Part shown: piece by piece, positions 16,173 through 24,682 of the stretch | Position numbering within the stretch: the stretch's first letter is position 1 | How the letters are laid out: every line of letters starts with the position of its first letter | From: VAXT01 sp038040395 | GTDB lineage: Bacteria; Actinomycetota; Thermoleophilia; Gaiellales; Gaiellaceae | Direction of reading: 5' to 3' | DNA: 64,000 nucleotides | Assembly (NCBI GenBank): GCA_038040395.1 | Contig: JBBPIJ010000008.1 | Location: 1-64,000 of the forward strand | Position numbers and translations under genes: made by a program | Notes under the pieces: model-generated | Told to the model about the DNA's origin: nothing | The model's input: the letters and a program-made list of their open reading frames with translations, nothing else | Databases searched by the model: none

Positions 16173-17027
16173 CTAGAGCGAGTCGGCGAGAACGAACGCG
16201 AAGAACGCGACGCTGATGACGCCGTTCATCGTGAAGAACGCGGTGTCCAGGCGGCGCAGGTCTCCGGGGCGGACGAGCCTGTGCTCGTAGAGCAGGAGCC
16301 CGGCAACCGTGGCGACGCCCAGCCAGTAGAAGACGCCGACGTCGAGCCCTAGCCCCGCAGCAGCGAGCAGCGCAACGGTCAGGACATGGAGCAGCCGCGC
16401 GCCCCAGAACGCGCCGCGCTCGCCGAATCGGGTCGCGACCGAGCGCAGACCCTCGCGCCGGTCGACCTCGACGTCCAGCAGAGAATAGAAATGGTCGAAG
16501 CCCGCCACCCAGCAGGCGACGGCACCGCCCAGCGCCCACGCCTGCCACGGCAACTCGCCTTTGATCGCGACCCAGCCGCCGACCGGCGCGAGGCCGTCGA
16601 CAGCACCGAGCCACAGGTGCGAGAGCCAGGTGAACCGCTTGAGATACGGGTAGATCACGAAGCCCGCGACCGGGATCGGCCAGAGCCAGCGCACGAGTGG
16701 GTCGAGCTGGTAGACGGCGAGCAGGAAGATGCCCAGAGACGCCAGGCAGAAGAGGACGACCTGCCAGGAGGTGAGCCGACCTGCCGGTAGCTCGCGCGTC
16801 GCGGTCCGCGGGTTGCGCGCGTCGATGCCGGCGTCCACGAGCCGGTTGAGCCCCATCGCCAGCGAGCGTGCACCGACCATCGCGACGGTGATCCAGAGGA
16901 GGTCGCGCGCGGTCGGCAGGCCGTCCACGGCCAGGAACGCGCCCACGTACGCAAACGGGAGCGCGAAAACCGTGTGCTCGATCTTCACGAGTGAGGCGAA
17001 CCGCTTTGGATACGCCGCGGCGATCAC
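16173..17027 (-). CDS. UbiA-family prenyltransferase (4-hydroxybenzoate polyprenyltransferase-like)
   Basis: GTG 17027 overlaps the moaB stop (GTGA). The protein has 284 residues and about eight membrane helices. The two aspartate-rich motifs of UbiA are present: NRLVDAGIDARNPRTATREL and DVEVDRREGLRSVATRFG, which bind prenyl diphosphate through magnesium. IEHTVFALPFAYVGAFLA matches the family N-terminus. It would attach a polyprenyl chain to an aromatic acceptor for quinone synthesis. The actual acceptor (4-hydroxybenzoate or a futalosine-pathway intermediate) cannot be told, and the linkage to molybdenum cofactor genes is only positional. Confidence 0.9.
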   Translation of the reverse strand: MIAAAYPKRFASLVKIEHTVFALPFAYVGAFLAVDGLPTARDLLWITVAMVGARSLAMGLNRLVDAGIDARNPRTATRELPAGRLTSWQVVLFCLASLGIFLLAVYQLDPLVRWLWPIPVAGFVIYPYLKRFTWLSHLWLGAVDGLAPVGGWVAIKGELPWQAWALGGAVACWVAGFDHFYSLLDVEVDRREGLRSVATRFGERGAFWGARLLHVLTVALLAAAGLGLDVGVFYWLGVATVAGLLLYEHRLVRPGDLRRLDTAFFTMNGVISVAFFAFVLADSL

Positions 17028-17503
17028 GTCTGGCGGTGCGCGGTCTCCTCGCCGGCGAGCAGCTCGAGCGCATGCTCGAGCGCAGGCTGCAGGACGGCGA
17101 ATCCGTCGCGACAGCCGCCCGTGGAGCCCGGGAGGTTGACGACGAGCGTCCGGCCGCGAACACCGGCGACGCCTCGCGAGAGCAACGCGTGCGGAGTCTT
17201 CGCGATCGAGTCGGCGCGAATCGCCTCTGCGATCCCGGGCGCGAGCCGCTCGAGGACGGTCATCGTCGCCTCGGGCGTCACGTCCCGCGGGCCGAGCCCG
17301 GTACCGCCGGTGGTGAGAACGAGCCCGACATCGCCCGCGAGCTCTTCGATCGCCTCGGCGATCGCGTCCCGCTCGTCGGGCACAACGCGCCGGACGACCT
17401 CGTAGCCCTCGCCGCGCAGCAACTCCTCGAGCAGGTCGCCGCTCGCATCCTCGCGCGTCCCCATGTCCACGCCGTCGGAGACGGTGAGAACCGCCGACTT
17501 CAC
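17024..17503 (-). CDS. Molybdopterin adenylyltransferase (MoaB/MogA family)
   Basis: This 159-residue single-domain protein contains the MPT-binding signature LVLTTGGTGLGPRDVTPEAT and a C-terminal VVNLPGSTGGCRDGF. The opening AVLTVSDGVDMGTREDASGD is typical of MogA/MoaB. It adenylates molybdopterin before metal insertion by MoeA, which is encoded at 26.6 kb. It overlaps moaC by four bases. Confidence 0.92.
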   Translation of the reverse strand: MKSAVLTVSDGVDMGTREDASGDLLEELLRGEGYEVVRRVVPDERDAIAEAIEELAGDVGLVLTTGGTGLGPRDVTPEATMTVLERLAPGIAEAIRADSIAKTPHALLSRGVAGVRGRTLVVNLPGSTGGCRDGFAVLQPALEHALELLAGEETAHRQT

Positions 17504-17946
17504 GTCGGCGACTTCGTCTTCTCGACGAGGCGTACCTCGGCCAGCTCCATCCCGTCGTCGACCGCCTTCGCCATGTCGTACACGGTGAGCGCCGCGACCG
17601 TTGCACCGACCAGGGCCTCCATCTCGACACCCGTCTGGGCCGTCGTCTCGGCCGAAGCCGTGATCTCCACAGACGACTCCTCGACCGAGAGCGACACGTC
17701 CACGTGCGTCAGCGGAAGCGGATGGCAGAGCGGGATGAGGTCACTCGTCCGCTTCGCAGCCATGAGCCCCGCGAGCTGGGCGGCGACCAGCGCGTCTCCT
17801 TTCGGCAGCTCGCGCAACCGGCGCGCGGTCGCAGGCGCCATGCGCAGGCTCGCGTGCGCCACCGCCCGCCTCCGCGAGACCTCCTTGTCGCCCACGTCCA
17901 CCATCCGGACGCCACCGGTCTCGTCGACGTGCGAGAGGTCGCTCAT
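17500..17946 (-). CDS. moaC: Cyclic pyranopterin monophosphate synthase
   Basis: ATG 17946 overlaps the otsA stop by four bases and begins MSDLSHVDETGGVRMVDVGD, the canonical MoaC N-terminus; a longer frame to 18138 is a shadow of otsA. The 148-residue protein has KRTSDLIPLCHPLPLTHVDV and GVEMEALVGATVAALTVYDM with the catalytic lysine in MAKAVDD. It makes cPMP in the first step of molybdenum cofactor synthesis together with MoaA, which is not in the window. Confidence 0.95.
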   Translation of the reverse strand: MSDLSHVDETGGVRMVDVGDKEVSRRRAVAHASLRMAPATARRLRELPKGDALVAAQLAGLMAAKRTSDLIPLCHPLPLTHVDVSLSVEESSVEITASAETTAQTGVEMEALVGATVAALTVYDMAKAVDDGMELAEVRLVEKTKSPT

Positions 17947-19415
17947 GTCGCGGCCCGCGCCGACCAGCGATCGAGGTCTTCGAGCTGGGCGTCGAGCCAA
18001 GCAGCAACGTCGTGGGCCCGCACGTGCTCGCGAATCGCTTCCTGCCGGGCACGGCGCTCCTCGCGCGGCATCTCGATCGCCGCGTGGATCGCGCGGGCCT
18101 GCGCCGCGATGTCGAACGGATTCACCGAGAGCGCCCAAGGGCCGAGCTCCTCGTGCGCACCGGCGTTCTCCGAGAGGATCAGCACGCCGTCGCGCTCGTT
18201 CACAAGCGGCCCCTCCTTGGCAACGAGGTTGAGGCCGTCGTAGATCGCGTTCACGAGCAGCACGTCGTACTGCTTGTAGGCGGCCACGGTCAGCGGGAAG
18301 TTGTCCTCGATGCGGAGGTCGACGGGCGTCCAGCCGTTGCGCTGAAACCGGTCGTTCAGTGCCCGCGCCGCACGCTGGATCGCGCCCAGATACTCGGCGT
18401 ACTCGGGAATGTCCTGCCGCGAGGGGTCGAGGAGAGCGAGCATCCCTACCCGCCCGTGCATCTCAGGGTGCGCATGGAGATAGAACTCGAACGCTCGAAA
18501 ACCGCGCACGACGTTCTTCGACGGGTCGGTGCGGTCGACCCGTAAGACGAGGAACTCCGGTCGCCGCGCCTCCAGCTCGGCCTCGAACCGCCGGACCAGC
18601 TCGCTCACGGCAAGCTCCTCGAACTCGGCGGGGTCGACCGAGATCGGCCGTGCGGCGACAAAGGTACGGCCGTCTCCGTGCGTCACTACGCCCTGGTCGA
18701 AGTCACAGTCGGCGACGAGAAGGTCACGACTCGATCGTAGAAAGCTCCGGCGCCAGCGTTGCGCGTGGAAGCCCAGTACGTCGTTTGCGAGCAGTCCGTC
18801 ATGAAGCGCGTTCCGGATCGGCTCCGGCAGCACTCGCCAGATGTTCGGCCCGGGCCAGGGGATGTGGACGAAGTGGGCAAGCGGCACATCCGGCCGCGCT
18901 TCCCGAACGTACCGCGGCGCCAGATACAGGTGGTAGTCGTGGAAGAACACCGCCGCGTCGGGTTGGCCTTCGAGCTCGGCGAGCGTCGCGTCCGCGAAGG
19001 CCCGGTTGACGGGGACGTAGCCCTCGTCCCAGGCGTGATAGAGGCCCTGGTCGATATCCGGGGCGTAGGCGAGCCCCCAGAGGTAGTGCTGGAGGAACCA
19101 GAGCGTCGGGTTCGCAACGACGTTGTAGAACCAGTCGTAGGCCGCAGGGTCGTGGGCGACAAGCCGCAGCCGGTACGGCGACCCGTCCCGCGCGACCTCC
19201 TCGACCGCCTCGCCTCGGGCCTCATCGACGACGGCGCGGTCCTCGTCGCTCATCGCGCTCGCGATCCACGTCACGTCGTGATGGGCGACAAGGCTGCGCA
19301 GAGCGGTGACGAGGCCGCCGCCTCCGCGCCGGGCCACGCGGTTGCCGTCCTCGTCGCGAGTGAACGACGAGGGGCCGCGGTTCGAGACGACGATCAGCCG
19401 CCGGCGCTCAACCAT
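17943..19415 (-). CDS. otsA: Alpha,alpha-trehalose-6-phosphate synthase (GT20)
   Basis: The 490-residue GT20 enzyme shows LIVVSNRGPSSF, the donor/acceptor loops (FFHDYHLYLAP, FVHIPWPGPNIWRVLP), RTDPSKNVVRGFRAF, and the nucleotide-binding end DGLNLVAKEGPLVNERDGVL. It transfers glucose from a nucleotide sugar to glucose-6-phosphate. No trehalose-6-phosphate phosphatase gene (otsB) is adjacent. The preceding gene encodes a second trehalose-forming enzyme, treT, so osmotic or desiccation protection is probably served by two routes. Confidence 0.93.
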   Translation of the reverse strand: MVERRRLIVVSNRGPSSFTRDEDGNRVARRGGGGLVTALRSLVAHHDVTWIASAMSDEDRAVVDEARGEAVEEVARDGSPYRLRLVAHDPAAYDWFYNVVANPTLWFLQHYLWGLAYAPDIDQGLYHAWDEGYVPVNRAFADATLAELEGQPDAAVFFHDYHLYLAPRYVREARPDVPLAHFVHIPWPGPNIWRVLPEPIRNALHDGLLANDVLGFHAQRWRRSFLRSSRDLLVADCDFDQGVVTHGDGRTFVAARPISVDPAEFEELAVSELVRRFEAELEARRPEFLVLRVDRTDPSKNVVRGFRAFEFYLHAHPEMHGRVGMLALLDPSRQDIPEYAEYLGAIQRAARALNDRFQRNGWTPVDLRIEDNFPLTVAAYKQYDVLLVNAIYDGLNLVAKEGPLVNERDGVLILSENAGAHEELGPWALSVNPFDIAAQARAIHAAIEMPREERRARQEAIREHVRAHDVAAWLDAQLEDLDRWSARAAT

Positions 19416-19433
19416 CGGAGGGACCCTAGCGCT

Positions 19434-20723
19434 CTACCGGGCTGAGGCAGCCGTCTCGATCGTGACGAGGCCGGTGTCTCCGGCATCGTTCCCGTCAAGG
19501 CGGTTGAACAAAGCCAGCCAGTCGCGCAGCAGGCGCGGCATGAGGAACCGCTGACGCACGTCCTCCTTGCCCTTCCGCCCGCGGGCCGACGCCGCGGCCG
19601 GGCCGTCGAGGATCTCTCGGCAGGCATCGGCGCAATCCGCAGGAGAATCGACGAGCCAGCCCGTCTCGCCGTCGCGAATCTGCGCGACGATTCCGCCGGC
19701 CCGGCCGCCCACCGTCGGCCGCGCCTTCCACAGCGCCTCCGTCACCGTCAGCCCGAAGCCCTCCCGAATCGACTTCTGGATGACGGCCGCCGAGTGCACC
19801 TGGAACGCGTTCACCTCGACCGAGCCGATGTTGTTGAGGTTCGAGAGGATGAAGATGTCGGGATCGCCTCCTGCGTGGGCAACAGTCCGGTTGTAGTAGT
19901 CCCAGCCCTCAGGATCGTCATGGGCCATCGAACCGACGAGCGCGAGCTGGATGTTGGGATGGGTCTGCTTCACCAGTCGGTAGGCGTCGATCACGCCGAG
20001 CGGGTCCTTCCACGGGTCGAAGCGCGAGATCTGCGTCAGCAGCGGGCGCTCGAGGTGGATGCCGAACTGGTCGACGACATAGGCGGCGTCCTCGGTCGAG
20101 AGGGCCATGTTCTTTGGCGTCAGCGGGTCGATCGCAGGGGGCCAGATGAACGCCTGCCGCAGCGCGACATGACGCGGCACGTACTGGGGCATGTGAAAGA
20201 TCGTGGCGTCGTAGCGCTCCAGGGATGGAGCCAGCAGGTCGAGGACGGAGGGGTTCGGAGTCGAGAGATCGATGTGGCAGCGCCAGATCCACTTCGCCGC
20301 GGACTCGGGGAAGTGCTCGATCATCGCCGCCGGCTGGGGGTCGTGAACGATCACGAAGTCGTACTCGTCCTCGAACTCCTGGGCGTTCATGGCGTTGTAC
20401 CGGCGGAAGATCTCCTCCTGCGTAGGGGTCAGCCCGTGCACGTCGCCCTGAAGCGCGTTGTGGATTGTCTTCGTGCAACCGAAGAACTCGTCGTCGCCCT
20501 TGATGATTCGCCACTCGACGTCGAGCCCGATGTCCTTCATGAGGGGCACCAGCGCGTAGTTGATCTCGGCGACGCCGCCGCCGAACGCGGTCGCCGAGAG
20601 GTGCACGACGCGCTTACCCGCGAGCGGCTCGGCGAGCTTGCGGATCTCGTCCATCACTCCACGCGAAGCGAGCGACGCATAGTCCGCGATTGCCTTGTTT
20701 CCGACGTCTACGAGTTGGAGCAT
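19434..20723 (-). CDS. treT: Trehalose glycosyltransferring synthase (TreT-type, GT4)
   Basis: ATG 20723 begins MLQLVDVGNKAIADY, the characteristic TreT opening; an upstream in-frame ATG at 20750 is possible but adds no homology. The Rossmann-like GT-B fold includes HLSATAFGGGVAEINYALVP, DFVIVHDPQPAAMIEHFP, SRFDPWKDPLGVIDAY and the C-terminal donor site EGFGLTVTEALWKARPTVGG. The enzyme joins nucleotide-glucose to free glucose, making trehalose in one step and reversibly. The 429 residues fit the family. It is followed 18 bases later by otsA. Confidence 0.9.
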   Translation of the reverse strand: MLQLVDVGNKAIADYASLASRGVMDEIRKLAEPLAGKRVVHLSATAFGGGVAEINYALVPLMKDIGLDVEWRIIKGDDEFFGCTKTIHNALQGDVHGLTPTQEEIFRRYNAMNAQEFEDEYDFVIVHDPQPAAMIEHFPESAAKWIWRCHIDLSTPNPSVLDLLAPSLERYDATIFHMPQYVPRHVALRQAFIWPPAIDPLTPKNMALSTEDAAYVVDQFGIHLERPLLTQISRFDPWKDPLGVIDAYRLVKQTHPNIQLALVGSMAHDDPEGWDYYNRTVAHAGGDPDIFILSNLNNIGSVEVNAFQVHSAAVIQKSIREGFGLTVTEALWKARPTVGGRAGGIVAQIRDGETGWLVDSPADCADACREILDGPAAASARGRKGKEDVRQRFLMPRLLRDWLALFNRLDGNDAGDTGLVTIETAASAR

Positions 20724-20768
20724 GGAGATACCCCGAGGGCGATTCGGCACGATACCGAGGCTGACCGG

Positions 20769-21215
20769 CTAGGACGGCTCGAGAAACTTGACGAACCGGA
20801 GCCGCGAGCCATGCCCGTTGCTTCTCTCCCCTGCCTCGAACTCATCCGAGAGAGCTTTGATGATGGCGATTCCGAGGCCGCCCTCTTCGAGGTTGTCCTC
20901 GTTTGGGCGGTCTCCCTGCGCGTCGAAGCCCGGGCCGTCGTCGGCGACTTCCACGACGAGCCGGTCGGCCTGGAGCTCGTAGAGGATGTCCACGGTCCCT
21001 TCACCGTTGCCGTACCCGTGCCGGACGGAATTCGAGCACGCTTCGGTGACGGCCAGCTTGAGGTCGCCGAGGGTCTCTTCGCTCAGCGGGCGCAGGCGGG
21101 AGAGGCCGCTCAGGGCGAGGCGGACGAGCGTGATGTACTCGGGCTTGGCCGGGATGGTGAGCCGAACGGTCGGCCCGTCGCCCGCATTGGACAGGGAGTG
21201 CGCATGCGCAGACAT
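20769..21215 (-). CDS. Anti-sigma factor-type serine kinase (RsbW-like, HATPase_c_2)
   Basis: The 148-residue GHKL ATPase has an N box LAVTEACSNSVRHGYGNGEG, a G1 box EVADDGPGFDAQ and a G2 box EEGGLGIAIIKALSDEFE. Proteins of this type bind a sigma factor or phosphorylate an anti-anti-sigma protein. No sigma factor or STAS-domain partner is adjacent, so the target is unknown. It lies upstream of the trehalose genes on the same strand, 45 bases before treT, which would suit a general-stress switch. Confidence 0.88.
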   Translation of the reverse strand: MSAHAHSLSNAGDGPTVRLTIPAKPEYITLVRLALSGLSRLRPLSEETLGDLKLAVTEACSNSVRHGYGNGEGTVDILYELQADRLVVEVADDGPGFDAQGDRPNEDNLEEGGLGIAIIKALSDEFEAGERSNGHGSRLRFVKFLEPS

Positions 21216-21268
21216 TTGATCAGCCAGTTCCGTTTACCCCCGCGGGGGGTTCCTAACCAGACCCGGTC

Positions 21269-22471
21269 TCATCGACTCGTTTCCGGCGTCGCCGGCCTGG
21301 AGCCGAGCCGAACACGCACGACTCGCTGCTTTCCGTCCCTGATGATGGTCAGCGCTGCGAATTGGCCCGGAAGCTTGGCCCCGACCTGGCGGACGACGTC
21401 GTCGGCGCTGTGCACGGCCTGGCCGTCGATCGCGACGATCAGGTCGCCGCCCGAGGTGATCGTCTGCCCGTTGAACGTCTCGTCCTTGCTCCCACCGTGG
21501 ATGCCGGCCCGGTCGGCGGGGCTGCCGTCCCGGACCGAGCTGACGATGGCGCCGCGACTCGTCTTGTAGCCCAGGTGCCGGGCAAGGGTCGGCGTCAGGC
21601 TCTCGGTCGTCACCCCGAGATACGCGTACACGACGCGCCCGATGGTGACGAGCTGCTGCATCGAGCGCTTCGCAGCGTTGATCGGGATCGCGAAGCCGAC
21701 GCCCTCGGCGGTCCCGCTGTCGCTGCGGATCTGGGCATTGATCCCGATCACGCGCCCGCGGGCGTCGAAGAGCGGGCCGCCCGAGTTGCCGTGCGTGATC
21801 GGCGCGTCGGTCTGGATGGCGTCGACGACCCTGTAGAACGAGGTCAGGGACGAGATCGACCGCTGGATGGCGGAAACGACGCCGACGGCGATCGAGTCCT
21901 CGTTCCCGAACGGACTTCCCATCGCGGCGACCGGGTCACCGGCCTGGACACGGGACGAGTCGCCGAGCGGGACAGGCGAGAGCTTGTGGGCGCCGGGGGC
22001 AACGCGAAGGAGCGCGACGTCGTCGTAGACGTCCCAGCCGACGATCTCCGCCGCGACCCGGTCTTCGTCCTTGAACCCGACGAAGACGCTGCTCGCCTCG
22101 GTCGTCTTGGATGCTTCCGCGGTCGTGATCACGTGGGCGCTCGTGAGGATGTAGCCGCTCTCCGAGACGACGAAGCCGGACCCCTGGGCCGCGTGCTGCT
22201 CCGCGTCGTCGAAGAATGCGAAGACCGTGACGACCCCCGCCGAGCGGGCCGCGTAGATGCGAGACGGGGCGAAGCCGTTGCCCAGTAACGGGCGGGCTGC
22301 CGCGGAGACCGGCTCGTTGGCCGCGGCACCGAGGTCACGCGGAACGGGGAGGTAGACCGTGTTGGTACCGCTGTCTGCAAGTCCCGTCACCTTTGCTCCG
22401 GCCAGGGAGATCGCTCCGCCGAGAACGGCGGCACCGAGCATGACGAGGACGAGCGAGGAGCTCCTTCGCAT
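21269..22471 (-). CDS. HtrA/DegP-type serine protease with PDZ domain
   Basis: An N-terminal membrane anchor (residues 6-25) is followed by a trypsin-like domain with the triad H in LTSAHVITTAE, D in VYDDVALLRVA and S in THGNSGGPLFDA. A C-terminal PDZ domain spans about 295-390 (YLGVTTESL... SPADRAGI... VVRQVGAKLPGQ). It would degrade or refold damaged proteins outside the membrane. The 400-residue length fits actinobacterial PepD-like proteins. The two-component pair just upstream on the same strand is a likely regulator, as in MprAB-PepD of mycobacteria (inference). Confidence 0.93.
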   Translation of the reverse strand: MRRSSSLVLVMLGAAVLGGAISLAGAKVTGLADSGTNTVYLPVPRDLGAAANEPVSAAARPLLGNGFAPSRIYAARSAGVVTVFAFFDDAEQHAAQGSGFVVSESGYILTSAHVITTAEASKTTEASSVFVGFKDEDRVAAEIVGWDVYDDVALLRVAPGAHKLSPVPLGDSSRVQAGDPVAAMGSPFGNEDSIAVGVVSAIQRSISSLTSFYRVVDAIQTDAPITHGNSGGPLFDARGRVIGINAQIRSDSGTAEGVGFAIPINAAKRSMQQLVTIGRVVYAYLGVTTESLTPTLARHLGYKTSRGAIVSSVRDGSPADRAGIHGGSKDETFNGQTITSGGDLIVAIDGQAVHSADDVVRQVGAKLPGQFAALTIIRDGKQRVVRVRLGSRPATPETSR

Positions 22472-22512
22472 TGACGCACTGTAGCCAGCCCTCGCCCAGG
22501 CGCATGTCGTCC

Positions 22513-22537
22513 AACTTGTTGTCTAAAGTGACAACTT
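22513..22537. promoter_or_regulatory. Inverted repeat upstream of the htrA-like gene
   Basis: AACTTGTTGTC at 22513-22523 and GACAACTT at 22530-22537 form arms with one bulged base around TAAAGT. It sits exactly between the end of the histidine kinase gene and the htrA-like gene. A regulator operator or a weak terminator are both possible; the stem is AT-rich and has no T tract. Confidence 0.35.
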
Positions 22538-23945
22538 ACTCGACCGGAGAAGAGGAGGTGCGCGAGGCGACAGGCAATGACAACGTGAAAACGGTCCGCC
22601 CGGGCTTCGAGGAGAGAGCGATCTCGCCTTGCATCGCTTCGGCGAGCTCACGCGCGATCGCGAGGCCGAGCCCGCTCCCCGAGGCGCGGCCGGTCGTGCC
22701 GCCGCGGTAAAAGCGCTCGAAGACGTGGACCGCCGCGTCCGGCGCGATTCCGGGGCCGTCGTCCTCGACCATGAAGGCGACCCGGTCGCCGTTCAGGCTC
22801 GTCCGCAGCCTGACGTGGGTCCCACCCGGTGTGTGACGAAGCGCGTTCTCGACGAGGGAGCGGCCGACCTGGAGGATCCGCTGCTCGTCGCCGAGCCCGA
22901 TCGCGCTTCCGTCGATCTCAGGCTCGAGGCGATGGTCGCTCCCCTGGGCACGAGCCTCGAACTCCTCGACGAGGAGCTCCGCGACGCGCGAGAGATCGAC
23001 GGGCTCCCGGTCGACCCGGAGGCGCCCCGCGTCGAGGCGCGAGAGGTCGAGCAGCTCGCCGGCAAGCTTCGTCAGGCGGTCGACCTGCTCCCGCATCCGG
23101 CTCAGGAACTCGCGCTTGGTCTCCTCGGGGAGGTCCTCGTCGAGGAGCAGCTCGAGGTGTCCGCCGAGCGAGAAGAGCGGCGTCCGGAGCTCGTGGGAGG
23201 CGTTGGCAATGAACTCGCGTCGGGCGTGCTCGAGGCCGGCGAGGCGCTGGCGCATACGGTCGAACGCGCGGGCGAGCTGGCCGAGCTCGTCCGGGCTCGA
23301 GTCCTCGATCGGTTCGTCGAACTTGCCGCTCGCGATCCGCTCCGCAGCCTGCTCGAGCTTATGGATCCGCCTCGCGAACAGGCGCGCGCCTCCGTAGCCG
23401 AGACCGAGCGCCGCGGCGAGCGCGATCAGCGCGGAGACCAGCACGCGCCGCTTGACCAGGGCGACGCTCGACAGCGAGTCCTCGATCGAGCTCGAGACGA
23501 GCACGACGTACTGCCGATCGGACGACGCCTGGGCGGCCTCGGCGTACTCCGCCCCGCTACGGGTCACGACTCCGCGTGCCGTGGTGAGGGTCCGAGCCGC
23601 GCCCTCTGCGACAGGATCCTTCTCGATCCCGAGGACATTGCCGCCCCCTCCCTCGTCGAAGAGATCGACGAGCGTCAGAGGATCTCGATCCGTGATCTGC
23701 AGGATGAGGACGCGGGTGTTCGAGGCCGAAGCGAAGCCCTGAGCGAGGTCGCGCGAAGGAGGGTCACCGACGCGTAAGCGATCGACGACCCGGGAGGCGA
23801 CCGTGGCCACCTGGTCCTTCCTCGAGTCGACGAGCCGGTTCTGCAGCGACGGGACGACGATCAGGTACACGAACGCGAGGACACCGGCGACGACGGCGAG
23901 CAACGCGAGGCTGAGCCGGGCCCCGACCGTCCGGAGCCAGCTCAC
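22536..23945 (-). CDS. Membrane sensor histidine kinase (HAMP-HisKA-HATPase)
   Basis: Two membrane helices (about 10-32 and 165-187) flank a periplasmic sensing region. A HAMP domain follows (LFARRIHKLEQAAERIASGK). HisKA holds the phospho-acceptor in FIANASHELRTPLFSLGGHL, and HATPase_c has VENALRHTPGG, VEDDGPGIAPD and GSGLGLAIARELAEAM. Length 469 residues. It overlaps its response regulator by four bases. The neighbouring htrA-like protease suggests an envelope-stress sensor, which is inferred from context. Confidence 0.93.
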   Translation of the reverse strand: MSWLRTVGARLSLALLAVVAGVLAFVYLIVVPSLQNRLVDSRKDQVATVASRVVDRLRVGDPPSRDLAQGFASASNTRVLILQITDRDPLTLVDLFDEGGGGNVLGIEKDPVAEGAARTLTTARGVVTRSGAEYAEAAQASSDRQYVVLVSSSIEDSLSSVALVKRRVLVSALIALAAALGLGYGGARLFARRIHKLEQAAERIASGKFDEPIEDSSPDELGQLARAFDRMRQRLAGLEHARREFIANASHELRTPLFSLGGHLELLLDEDLPEETKREFLSRMREQVDRLTKLAGELLDLSRLDAGRLRVDREPVDLSRVAELLVEEFEARAQGSDHRLEPEIDGSAIGLGDEQRILQVGRSLVENALRHTPGGTHVRLRTSLNGDRVAFMVEDDGPGIAPDAAVHVFERFYRGGTTGRASGSGLGLAIARELAEAMQGEIALSSKPGRTVFTLSLPVASRTSSSPVE

Positions 23946-24640
23946 GGCTCTCGCAGCCGGTAGCCGGCGCCGCGCACGGTGAGGATCAGCTCCGGCTCGC
24001 TGGGATCACGCTCGACCTTCTCGCGGAGGTGGCGCACGTGGACGTCGATCGTCCGTGGCTCGCGGTACGCCGAGTCGCCCCAGATCGCCTGCAACAAGGC
24101 GCGGCGGCTGAAGACCTTGCCCGGCTGCCCGACGAGCGTCCGCAGCAGCTCGAACTCGACGTATGTGAGATCGAGCGCCTTTCCGTCAACTGTGGCGGCA
24201 CGCCGCTCGGGATCGAGTGAGACGTTGCCGGAGACAAGCGTCTCCGCGTCGGGCGCATCGCGCCGGGAGGCGCCCGCGCGCCTGAGCAGCGCCCGCACGC
24301 GGCTTCTGAACTCGCGGATCGAGAACGGCTTCGTGATGTAGTCGTCGGCGCCGAGCTCGAGCCCGAGCACCGTGTCGAACTCGTCGTCGCGGGCCGTGAG
24401 CATGATGATCGGCACCGAGCTCTCGGCCCGGAGCCTCTTGCAGACCTCGAGGCCGTCGAGCTTGGGCAGCATGATGTCGAGCACGACGAGGTCGACGGGC
24501 TCGGCAGCGAAGAGCCGGAGCGCCTCCTCGCCGTCCCGGGCCGAAACGACGCGAAAACCGTCACGTTCGAGCGGATACGTAAGGAGGCTCTGAACCGATT
24601 CCTCGTCGTCTACGAGGAGGATGGTCGAAGAGTCGGGCAT
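23942..24640 (-). CDS. OmpR/PhoB-family response regulator
   Basis: The receiver domain has the acidic patch LLVDDEESV, phospho-acceptor aspartate in LVVLDIMLPKLDG and the conserved lysine in DYITKPFSIREF. A winged-helix output domain spans about 130-230 and ends REPRTIDVHVRHLREKVE with LILTVRGAGYRL. The 232-residue length is standard. It is the first gene of the pair with the HAMP kinase. Confidence 0.95.
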   Translation of the reverse strand: MPDSSTILLVDDEESVQSLLTYPLERDGFRVVSARDGEEALRLFAAEPVDLVVLDIMLPKLDGLEVCKRLRAESSVPIIMLTARDDEFDTVLGLELGADDYITKPFSIREFRSRVRALLRRAGASRRDAPDAETLVSGNVSLDPERRAATVDGKALDLTYVEFELLRTLVGQPGKVFSRRALLQAIWGDSAYREPRTIDVHVRHLREKVERDPSEPELILTVRGAGYRLREP

Positions 24641-24682
24641 GCGGCCTGCCGCTGCTAAGCGCCGTCCCTACTATAGCCACGC

